Shown piece after piece: positions 11,043-20,599 of a DNA stretch of 64,000 nt. The stretch's first letter is position 1, and each line of letters starts with the position of its first letter. The notes below the pieces were generated by a model. It had not been told where the DNA came from. It ran no database searches and worked only from the letters and a program-made list of their open reading frames with translations. Made by a program: the position numbers and the translations under genes. The stretch is taken from assembly GCA_009599575.1 (NCBI GenBank), contig VWND01000012.1, positions 744,001-808,000 on the forward strand. The letters run 5' to 3'. The DNA comes from Blumeriella jaapii (lineage: Eukaryota; Ascomycota; Leotiomycetes; Helotiales; Drepanopezizaceae).

Positions 11043-11072
11043 TTTATTCGCGGTGTTAATTTTAATAGCGAC
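11043..11072 (-). repeat. 30-nt palindromic motif, A2 copy
   Basis: Minus-strand reading has the GTCGCTA...CACCGCGAATAAA layout with the same length as the family C copies; RIP has changed two central positions. See the finding on the shared motif. Confidence 0.75.
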
Positions 11073-11598
11073 GCTAATAAAATACAAAAAATTATACCAC
11101 TTTTTCAGGCTAACGATCTTTTTTTTATTATTTTTTCTTTTTTTTTTTTCTTTTCGTTAAAACAGCTTTTTCGTTTTACGAAAAACAATTATATCAAAAA
11201 CCGAAGAAAAACCTTCGCCGCGATAGCCTTTCAATTTAATATAATCGATAATTCAAACAAATAAACCTTTTTTTGAACTTCTCAAACGATTAATTCGAAA
11301 ACGAATTTTTTAATTTACTGCTTATTTAATTTCCATTTGCCAAGTTATTGCATACGTTTTTAAGCTAATTTCCAGAAAAAAAACAATTGAAATGTTTTTA
11401 ACTTTTTTATACGAAATCGACAAAATACTAAACGACTTCACGTATAACATTTTTTTTAAAACTTAATTTCACAATTTTTTCGAACGTTTCAAAACCAACG
11501 AAATATCGATTTCGATTTTTTCAACCAGTTTAGCAAAGCTAATTTCGAATAAACTTTTCTTCGAATCTTTTTTCTCGAAGTACAAAAACTTCGAACAC

Positions 11599-12342
11599 GT
11601 GTTTTCTAAAACCGCTAGTAACGAGCTAGCCTCTCACCGGCCCTACGACCACAAGATCGAATTTATTATAAATAAAAAAAAGCTAAAATACATTTTTTTA
11701 TATAAAATATCGATTTTAAAGCTCGAAATTATTAAAACCTATTTGCAAAATAATCTTAATAAAAGTTTTATCGAATTTTTTACCGCCGTTGTTCTAATGT
11801 TTTTCGCTAAAAAACCCGACGGTTTACTGCGTTTTTGTATCGATTATCGAGCTTTTAATAATATCACTCGTAAAAATCGCTACCCTTTTCCTTTTATCGA
11901 TAAGACTTTTGCTCGTTTCTCGAAAGCACGAATTTTTACGAAATTCGATATTCGTCAAGCTTTTTATAAAATTAGAATAGATTCCGCTAATAAAAAACTA
12001 ACGACGTTTCGTACGCGTTACGGCGCTTATAAATGCAAAATGCTATCTTTTGGCTTTATTAATAAATTCGCAACTTATCAACGCTATATAAACGATATTC
12101 TTTTCGATTATTTAAACGATTTCTATATTGCATATTTAAATAACATTTTTATTTATTCGTCCGACCTTTTGAAACACGTTATACACGTTCGCAAAATGCT
12201 CCAAAAGCTCGCTGACGCTGAATTACAGGCCGATATTCGGAAATCTGAATTCAACGTTATTCGAACCCGTTATTTAGGCTTTATCATTTCGATTAAAAAC
12301 CTAGAAATAAACTTAAAAAAAGTCTCCGTAATCGCTTATTAA
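11599..12342 (+). pseudogene. Reverse transcriptase of A2, open but catalytically dead
   Basis: The longest open frame in the window, 247 codons. It starts inside pol (FSKTASNELASHRPYDHKIE), so the Met is probably not a real start. RT motifs follow in order: KKPDGLLRFCIDYRAFN, ARIFTKFDIRQAFYKIRI, TTFRTRYGAYKCKMLSFG, then the active-site box at 12133-12144 reading Y-L-N-N where Y-x-D-D is required. Both catalytic Asp are Asn, so it could not polymerise even if translated. It ends at a TAA (12340-12342) in the RT connection, just upstream of the RNase H region. Confidence 0.93.
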
Positions 12343-14130
12343 AAGCCTTTTATTATTATAAAAAATATACAAGCTTTTTTGATTTTTGTAATTTTTACCG
12401 ACGTTTTATTCGAAACTACGGTATAATTGCAAAGCTTCTGATTTATTTAATTAAAACTAACGTTTTTTACAATTTCACTTTTAAATATCAGAAAAGTTTC
12501 GATTTTTTTATACTAATTTTAATTATTGCATCAGTTTTACAATATTACAGGCAAAACCTTTTTTGCATATTAAAAACTAACGCTTCCGACGGCGTAGTAG
12601 CTTTTGTGCTTTTATAATTTTATAGCGACGATTAGCTTTCAGTCGCCTATTTTAGCAAAACTATAGCTTTCGTAAAGCTAAACTACGTCGTATACGATAA
12701 AAAAATGCTCGCAATCGTAAAATCTTTAAGCAACTTTCGTATTAAACTAGCTAGCTTAATTTATCAAATCAAAATAATTATTAATTATAAAACTTTAAAA
12801 TATTTTATAATTTTCAAATTCTTAAACGCTCGATAAGCACGCTAGGCCGAGCTTTTCGCCGATTACAACTTTTTTATTACGTATAAACCAAATAAACACA
12901 ACTTTTTGATTAACGTATTAACACGTCGTACGAGCGAACTCGACCGCTAAAACTTTTTTAAACGCATTCAGCGCTTGCAAATTTTTTTTCGAGCCGATCA
13001 GATCGATCACCGCTTTTTAATTAAAAAACTTCGATTTTCTACGGCCTTCGAAACAATTGTTTTTATCGTTGAAATAACTGATTTTTTATCCGCACTTCGT
13101 ATCGTTGATCAGCTTTTCCACGCTAATCGCACAGCTAGCAGCTTAATAGCTTTTCGAAAAAAAGCTGTACGAAACGCTACGAAAAAAAACGATAATAATA
13201 ATATTTCGTTTTCGTATATATTTAAACGCGATCTGCTGCTATATTACGGTCGTTTAATAATATCAGACGTCGATTATTTTCGTCTGGCTTTTATACGAAA
13301 AATGCACGATCAGATTTCCACCGCTTATTTCAGCGCTCGCAAAACTACGCAATTGCTTTCGGATTAATATTATTAGCGAGGTATAACAGCTTTCGTAAAA
13401 TAATACTGTCGCAACTGCTACGCTTATCGAAAAAGTTTTATTTTAAAAAATAAACGCCCCGGCTTTTTTCAGCTTTTTCCTGTTTCTGACCATTTTTAAA
13501 AGCACGTTATAATAAACTTTTGCAATTTTAACAAAAACAAATACGGTTATAATAACGTATTCGTAATAATAAATCGCTTTTTCAAATAGATTATTTCGAT
13601 TTTTTGCTACAAAAATATCGACGCTCGAAGCTTTGCCAAATTATATATATTCCACGTATATAAGTATTTTGGCCTTTTAAAAAGTATTATTAGCGATCGT
13701 AGCCTTTAATATTAATTTACTTTTTGATTTGAATTAAATAAAATATTCGGTACGCAATTAAAGTTTTCGATAGCCGCTTATTCTAAAACCGATAATCAGA
13801 CCGAAATTTACAATTAATATTTGTAAAAACGCTTTCGATCTTTCGTAAACTTTTATTAAAACGATTAAAGCGAATTTTTTTTAATAATAGATTTCGCCTA
13901 AATAATACTTTTTCACGAAAGTCTAAATAGCTTTTTATCTTTTGAAATTGTATACGATTACATTTTTTATATTAATTAAAACTGAAAGCTCGATACTTCT
14001 TTTTTTTTTAATCTTTTATATAAATTAAACGTAAACGAAGCTCGTGCGTACGCTCGCCGCCATTACGATATCTGAAACTTCGCTAAATCGCATTTTTAAC
14101 AAGCCTACGACAAAATAAAAAAAAGTGCGA
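12343..14130 (+). pseudogene. Degenerate RNase H and integrase of A2
   Basis: RNase H begins around 12550 (TNASDGVVAFVL, where the first catalytic Asp is Asn, and YDKKMLAIV). An HNFLINVLTRR segment at about 12898 ends the domain. The integrase N-terminus is open at 12975-13367, with HDQISTAYF, and a YCRNCYAY pair follows further on. The core follows with NVFVIINRFF, IISDRS and QTEIYN. Stops at former Trp, Gln and Arg codons break it. The products would degrade the RNA template and insert the cDNA. Confidence 0.82.
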
Positions 14131-14159
14131 ATAGATTTCGCCGCGCGATCGATTTTAAC

Positions 14160-14707
14160 GTTAGCGATTACGTATAGCTCGATATGCGTTCATTTCCGAT
14201 CTTCCGGCTTTTTCGCAAGCTCGACAATCTTACAAACGGCCTTTTTAAAATTGTAGCCAAAATTTTCGATAACGCTTTTAAGCTAAACCTTTTTAATATT
14301 ATAAACGTACATCCAGTTTTTTACGCTAATCGATTGCGTAAAGCAGCTAACGACGCGCTTTTAGATTAAGTTAACTTAGCTTTTGAATTTATTAATATAA
14401 TTAATAAGCTTAAATACGAAATCGAAAAATTAATCGCTTATCGAAAGCAGCGAAAAACTTTTTAATATAAAGCTTTTTAGGTAGGCTTAAATAAAAATCT
14501 TACGTGGTATCCCGCGTTTGATTTTATATACGCTTTTTTAAAATGCGCGATTTTTATTTGACGCATAAAAAGCTTTCCGGTCCTTTTGCAAAATTTGTAA
14601 ATTAGCTAAAAGCGTATTCCGAAAGCTTAGATTCGTATAATCATTTGAATAGCAACGTACTAATAAATAAAAGCTCGAGGGCGCGCTTTTTTCGGACGGG
14701 GAGGTAA
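14160..14707 (+). pseudogene. Integrase C-terminus with chromodomain-like tail, A2
   Basis: The open piece 14184-14369 gives FRKLDNLTNGLFKIVAKIFD and HPVFYANRLRKAA, the GPY/F-type region and the HPVFH-like segment that precede a chromodomain. Next come KYEIEKLIAYRKQRKT, stops at former Gln/Trp codons, and LTWYPAFDF, matching the YEVEKIL...WYPA pattern of chromovirus tails. The frame ends at TAA 14705-14707, directly against the 3' LTR. Such tails are thought to steer integration to heterochromatin. Confidence 0.78.
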
Positions 14708-15004
14708 TATGACGATTCACTTTGTTGCCACCTTTCGTATCACCTCAGCAATTACGTATAGCTGCAAACTCTCTAGCAACTACGTATAGCTGCAAGCTTC
14801 CTGATTTTCTGATAGGTCTTTCCATTAATTATGAAAACTATTTATATATATAAAGCTTTTTTCTTTTAGCAACTTCTGCCTTTTGCAATTGTTAATTCTA
14901 AATGAATATTTTTGTTACAAAACCAAAGGCTCGTTTTTTATACCATATGAACACGGCGACCAGTTGACTGATCTTCCAGCCTTCCGACTGATTAGATCGT
15001 TACA
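14708..15004 (+). repeat. 3' LTR of A2
   Basis: 297 bp, starting TATGACGATTC and ending GATCGTTACA; it matches the 5' LTR in length and in the 28-bp duplication. A purine-rich GGACGGGGAGG tract (polypurine tract) lies immediately upstream at about 14693-14704. Confidence 0.92.
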
Positions 15005-16560
15005 AATATAAAAAGGTCGAAATTTTTTTAATATTCAAAAGTAAAATTATAAAAAACGTTAGCTTTGGTTAAATAAATCAAAAGCTTTGCAATTATACCG
15101 TAATTTCGAATAAAACGTCGGTAAAAATTACAAAAACCAAAAAAGCTTTATATACTTTTTATAATAATAGAAAGCTTTTAGTAGGCGACCACGGAAACTT
15201 TCTCTGAATTAACTTTTAGGCTTTTAATAAAAATAATAAAATTTAAGTAACAGGTCCGAATAACGTTGAATTTAAACTTCCGAATATCGGCCTGTAATTT
15301 AGCGTCAGCGAGCTTTTAAAACATTTTGCGAACGTATATAACGTATTTCAAAAGGTCGGACGAATAAATAAAAATATTATTTAAATATACAATGTAAAAA
15401 TCGTTTAAATAATCGAATAAAACGTCGTTTATATAGCGTTAGTAAATTGCGAATTTATTAATAAAGTCAAAAAATAGCATTTTACATTTATAAGCGTCGT
15501 AACGCGTACGAAACGTCGTTAGTTTTTTATTGGCGAGATTTATTCGAATTTTATAAAAAGCTTGACGAATATTAAACTTTGTAAAAATTCGTGCTTCCGA
15601 AAAACGAACAAAGGTTTTATCGATAAAAGAAAAAAAAATAGCGATTTTTACGAATAATATTATTAAAAATTCGATAATCGATATAAAAACGCAGTAAACC
15701 GTCGGGTTTGGCGAAAAGCATTAAAATAGCGAAAAAAACGGTAAAAAGTTCGATAAAACTTTTATTAAAATTATTTTGCAAATAAATTTTAATAATTTCG
15801 AGCTTTAAAATCGATATTTTATATAAAAAAATATATTTCAGCTTTTTTTCATTTATAATAAGCTCGATTTTATAGTCGTAGGGCCGGTGAAAAGCTAGCT
15901 CGTTACTGGCGGCTTTAGAAAACACGTGTTCGAAGTTTTTGTATTTCGAAGAAAAAAATTCGAAAAAGGATTTATTCGAAGTTAGCTTTGCTAAATTAAT
16001 TGTAAAGGTCGACATCGATATTTTATTGGTTTTGAAACGTTCGAAAAAATTGTAAAATTAGGTTTTAAAAGAAATGTTATACGTAAAATCGTTTAGTATT
16101 TTATCGATTTCGTATAAAAAGGTTGAAAACATTTTAATTGCTTTTTTTTTTAAAAAAAATTAGCTTAAAAGCGTATGCAATAATTTAGCAAATAAAAATT
16201 AAATAAACAGTAAATTAAAGGATTTGTTTTCGAATTAATCGTTTAAAAAATTCAAAAGGTGGCTTATTTAAATTATCGATTATATTAAGCTGAAAGGCTA
16301 TCGCGGCGAAGGTTTTTTTTCGGTTTTTAATATAACTGTTTTTTGTAGAACGAAAAAGCTGTTTTAACGAAAAAAAAAAAAAGAAAAAAAAAAAATAATA
16401 ATAAAAAAGGAATTGTTAGCCTGGGAAAATAATGGTGTGATTTCTTGTATTATTCTACTAACGTCGCTATCGAAATTGGCATCGCGAATAAATTCGACTT
16501 TTTCGCGTTTCGCATAGCGTCGTAAATCTGCCATAATTAATCAAAATTTTTATTACGTTT
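15005..16560 (-). pseudogene. Degenerate reverse transcriptase of A3
   Basis: Open piece 15617-16015 covers the RT N-terminus (FSKAASNELAFHRPYDYKIE, then AKPDGLLRFYIDYRIFN). The active-site box at 15376-15387 reads Y-L-N-N on the minus strand, as in A2, A4 and A5. Downstream RT connection sequence extends to 15005 and resumes at 8530. Confidence 0.85.
16463..16492 (+). repeat. 30-nt palindromic motif, A3 copy
   Basis: GTCGCTA, nine bases, then GGCATCGCGAATAAA. It differs from the C2 copy at 35757-35786 by one substitution and two compensating single-base gaps. It lies on the opposite strand relative to family A coding sense. Confidence 0.8.
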
Positions 16561-16880
16561 TACAACGTCGTTTTAATAGCGAAATTAAATTTTTCGAAAA
16601 TGCAAATAAAAAACTTTAATATAACGAACGTAAAAAACTATAAGGGGATAAAATTTCGGCTAATAAAGCTTGCGTTTATTATAGTTTAATAAAACTTAAT
16701 ATTCGGCTAATTAAGTTTTTTCTAGAATTATATTATAATTTCCGAAGTTAATAATTAAGAAAAAAGTAAACGATTGTATTCGATTATTAATAATAAAATT
16801 AAAAAACGTAAAATGTATGATTAAATGGCTACGAATTCTATTATACTTTTTTATAAAAAAAGGAGCCGGGAAAAATTAAA

Positions 16881-18690
16881 TCAAAAGTTAAAAAAAAAAA
16901 AAAAAAACTTAATTAGCGCCGAATCGATTAACGTATAACCGTTCGCTTTAAAATCGGCGAGCGCTTTTATTTTATACGAAAAGCTATTTTTAATAAATAT
17001 AACGGGAATTATTAATAAATCGCTATTAAAAAGCTTCCGAACGTTAAAATAACGTATATCGCGCAACGTATTTAAAAAAAAGGTTTTATTTAAACTTAAG
17101 CGTTTTTTCAATTAGCGAAAAAGCTTTTAATTTTTTTATATACGTTTTAAAAATCGTTTGGAAAAAAGTTTTCGTTTTTATTATTATTATTAAAAGGCGA
17201 ATTTTCGGCCGGTTCGATTTCGTTTATATTTATCAGTTTGGAAAAGTTTTTAAATAAAACCGAAAGTCGGCCCGTAAAAAATCGTGCAAATTAGCTTTTT
17301 TAAATTTTCTGATATAAAATAAAAAACGAGCGTTATCGTTGGTCCGATCGAAAAGAAAAAACGCCAAAAAAAGCGTTTTGGCGTAAAAAAAAAAAAAAAA
17401 CAGCAGAGGGCTAAAAAAAAGCTTATAAAGCATTTAAACGACTTTCGTACGTACAATTTGATTCGTAATACGCTTTGGTTAAAAATTTATTATTTTAATA
17501 AATAATAGATTTGATTAAAAAGCGATTCGCGTATAAAATTCGTTTAGCTAATTGATTTTGTTTTTTTTAACGAACGGCGGTAAACTAATTTTTAAAAATC
17601 GTTATACGCGTTTATTTCAAATACAGCTTTTTTCGTAAACGTTTTAGTATTTTATCGCGAAAAGCGTTCCGAAACTGTTTGTTAATTTGTATTTAAACGT
17701 TCGCTGCGAAAATGGAAAATCGCAAATAAAAGCGCTAAAAGTCGTCGTGCGTATTTATTACAAGTATTTTAAATTCGTTTTCGGCCTTTTAAATATTTGA
17801 AAAATCGGCCAGAAAATCGGCGATCTTTTTTATTAATTCTTCGGAAAATGTAAAATCGGAACGGTTTAAAATACGCGGAATCAGAAATTTTTTTGCTACG
17901 CTTTCGATTTGATCGAATATATAATTTTTACGAAATCGATCGCTAGCGAAATAATCGTAGTAAAATTCGAAATTATCGAAAACTTTAATTTTTTAATAGC
18001 GTGCTTTGTAATTTTTATTATTATTTAATTTAAATTTAAAATTCGAAACGCGTTTTATACGAGCTAGTCGAAAATCAGCAAATAAATAAGAATTATAGCG
18101 TTTAAAAGGCGCGCTAAAATCTTGGCCGTTATAAAAAAATTTAAAAAAAATTCGCGAAAAGCGTAAAAGTTAATTTGCAGCGTTTGTTAATTAAAATAAA
18201 ACGTTGCGAAAAAAAAAAAAACAGTAGATTCGCGATTAGCAAAAGTATATTCGATAAATTTTATTAAACGCTTTAATTAAAAAGTCTGTCGCAATCGTAT
18301 AATTTCCAAAAGTTGTCGTTTACGCTTTTGCGCTTTTTTCAGTTGATTTTGCAAAAGTTTTAATTAAACGCTTTTAGCGCTAAGCTGTAAGGAAAAAGTG
18401 GCAAGCGAAATAATTAGCGCTTTGTCTTTTTTTTTTATTTTTTTTTTTCGGAAAAAGGATTGTTTTTCAAAAAAAAAAGCTTTTGAAAAAGGCTGCTTTT
18501 TCGCCGATTAAAAAAAGGAAAGTTAAAATATAATAGCAGAAATTAAAAAGCTCTGCTAAAAAAGGGATCGTTAAACAAAAGTTATTTTTCGCGAAATGCG
18601 AAAATAAGCTTTTTTACGACCGGTCGATTATTTTGGTATAATCCGTAAAAAATTCGAAAAAAAAAATAGTTTACGCCGTCGCCAGCGTAA
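16881..18690 (-). pseudogene. gag: Degenerate gag and protease of A3
   Basis: Protease remnant open at 16881-17111 with ALADFKANGYTLID (D kept, S to F, G to K). Gag pieces at 17233-17456 and upstream are colinear with A2. The conserved hairpin is at 17362-17383. Many stops. Confidence 0.75.
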
Positions 18691-18708
18691 ACAAAGAATT
18701 GTTAATAA

Positions 18709-18977
18709 TATAACGATTTAATTAATCGGAAGGCTGGGAAATCAATTAATTGATCGCCGTATTTATATAGTATAAAAAACGAGCCTTTGGTTTTGTAATA
18801 AAAATATTTATTTAAAATTAACAATTGCAAAAAGCAGAGATTATTAAAAGAAAAAAGCTTTATATATATGAATAGTTTCCATAATTAATGGGAAGATCTA
18901 TTAGAAGACCAGGGAGCTTGCAGCTACACGTAGTTGCTGGGGTGACACGAGAGGTGGCAAAAGAGTGAGTCGTCACA
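18709..18977 (-). repeat. 5' LTR of A3
   Basis: 269 bp, TGTGACGACTC at 18977 to ATCGTTATA-type end at 18709 on the minus strand, with a single 28-bp core unit. The outer 100 bp retain clear CpC and CpT content. Confidence 0.9.
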
Positions 18978-19022
18978 ATTATACTATTTAATCGTTTCGC
19001 AAAGCTTATTAATTTGGAAAAG

Positions 19023-19234
19023 TGTTACGATTCTGGCCAGTAGTAATTGCTAGTGGTAATTGCTAGTAGTAATTGCCAGTGGTAGGATTAAGGTTTGCGC
19101 ACGGACCCCTACCAACCTGTATTTAATAGTTCAGAGCTCCCGTACCTTAGAGCTCTTCACCTTAGTATTCAACGTACACGCGTATCTTTCGGCCCATATT
19201 ATTCACCATGATCACCCTTAAGCCAGCTGTCACA
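19023..19234 (+). repeat. Solo LTR of a B-related family
   Basis: A 212 bp sequence from TGTTACGATTC to GCTGTCACA, flanked by AAAAG on both sides (19018-19022 and 19235-19239). C2 keeps the uninterrupted site (GAAAAAGCTT near 33889), so this is a clean insertion followed by LTR-LTR recombination. The ends resemble the family B LTR (TGTTACGAT.CTGGCC; GATCACCCTTAAG...AGCTGTCACA), but the centre differs. It is hardly RIP-mutated. A 13-bp tandem block is at 19038-19084. Confidence 0.93.
19038..19084 (+). repeat. 13-bp tandem repeat in the solo LTR
   Basis: Three 13-bp units of the form (C/T)AGT(A/G)GTAATTGC at 19038-19050, 19051-19063 and 19064-19076, plus a partial fourth. Confidence 0.88.
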
Positions 19235-20599
19235 AAAAGCTTAACAAAAATATCGAAACTTTCGTATTAAAATTTATCGATATTAAAATTCAAAAATTGC
19301 AAAGCAAAGTCGAAAGCTTTATGCAATAGCAAAAAAAACTCTATTACGTTAATTCGGATAATAAAAACGATCAAAATAGCTTTTATAACAACTACTTTTT
19401 TTAAAATGCGCGAAGCGATTAATTTCGCTAAGCTATCGTAAAAATAATAACTGCCCAATAGCAATCTTTTCGTACTAACGATCAAAATTAGCGAAATATT
19501 AATTATAATAACGATTATCAAAAAAAAAAAAAAAAAAAAACCAACGCGGAAATCAAAATCGCGGTTATTAAAATAATAAAAATAATTATTAAAACAGACT
19601 CCGTAATCCTAAATGTGAATTTTATAATAACAAAAAAATTCACTGCGAAAAACCTTATATTCGCTCTGAATGCAAAACATTTAATTTTTATATAAATAAT
19701 AATATTTGTTATATTAATAAATACGGAGCGATTTGCTTCGGCTCGGTAAAAGCAGAAATAAGCCCTTTTAACAAAGCTAAAAATTAAAACTGATTAAATA
19801 TTATTCGCTTAAAAATAAAAAATACGAAATAAAACGATTGCTTAAAAAACAGAAAAATGCGAAAACGATTTTTACTAATAAAAGAAAAAACATTTCAAAA
19901 AGCGTATTAATTAAAAAAAACTTTTACTTTAAATATAAATAAAATTTAAATATATAAATAAAAAACAAATATATATATTATTAATACAATTATCGCATCT
20001 GCAGATATTATAATTGCATAATCAAATCAGCGAATCATAAGAAAACAAAATGCTTTTGTTTTATTCGTTAAACCGACTAGTATAAAAAAAAACGTTAAAA
20101 TCGAAAAAAAAAAAAGATTTTAAAATTCGAAAAAAAACCGATGAAATTATTAAAAAATCGCTTATAATAGAAAAGATTAACAACGATATAAAAAATATCG
20201 ATATCGATATTCCGGTTTAAATTATTTAAACAGTACCAGCTTTTAAACGTTTATTATTAATGCGAAGCGAAAAATAAATCGATAAAAATATTAGCCCCGA
20301 AGCCGTCGACGAAGCTATTAAAAAAATCATAAAACAAAAGATTAAATTGAAATTTAGCGACCTATTTAATATAAAAAAAAGATTCGATAAAATTATTAAT
20401 AAATAAATTATTATATTAAAAAAAAACGAAAAAATTAAAATCACCCGAAAAAAAAACGATTTTAAATTGGAAAAAAATCAGAAAGAAATTTATAATACAA
20501 CGGTTAATTTAGCCGAAAAAAAAAATCTTCGAAAAAAGTCAGTCTTTTAGCTTTTGCTATAAAAACCCAAAAATTAAAACGACGAAACTGCTTTTACAC

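Larger units (their letters stand above)
8536..15004 (+). mobile_element. Family A Ty3/gypsy chromovirus-like element, complete copy A2
   Basis: A structurally complete element: 5' LTR 8536-8832, gag, protease, RT, RNase H, integrase, chromodomain-like tail and 3' LTR 14708-15004. Flanks are AGTAT (8531-8535) and AATAT (15005-15009), a 5-bp target duplication differing by one RIP-type change. It sits in the minus-strand copy A3, whose sequence joins perfectly across the element. It keeps more cytosines than A4 or A5 and has the longest surviving RT frame, so it may be a younger or less mutated insertion. All genes are still broken. Confidence 0.93.
15005..18977 (-). mobile_element. Family A copy A3, main segment
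   Basis: A minus-strand family A element: 5' LTR 18709-18977, gag, protease and RT, interrupted at 15005 by A2 and continued at 7909-8535. It inserted in C1: the flank at 18978 onward matches C2 around 33855. Its second end is outside the window because B1 interrupts it first. The reading is fully degenerate. Confidence 0.92.
18978..19800 (+). pseudogene. gag: Degenerate gag end and zinc-knuckle region of C1
   Basis: The gag reading resumes after the solo LTR (KNIETFVLKFIDIKI). Around 19610-19760 the frame reads C-E-F-Y-N-N-K-K-I-H-C-E-K-P-Y, then RSEC and ICYINKYGAICF. This corresponds to a Cys-His knuckle followed by a short motif common in one fungal gypsy clade. Several Cys/Gly positions are replaced by RIP-type changes. 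Confidence 0.65.

Noticed and set aside
20226..20444. Minus-strand hydrophobic open frames inside C1 and C2 (also 34576-34854, 33922-34206, 19267-19521)
   Set aside because: They are reverse-strand shadows of A-rich gag/linker coding sequence; the apparent transmembrane character comes from T-rich codons (Ile, Phe, Leu) on the complement of A-runs.
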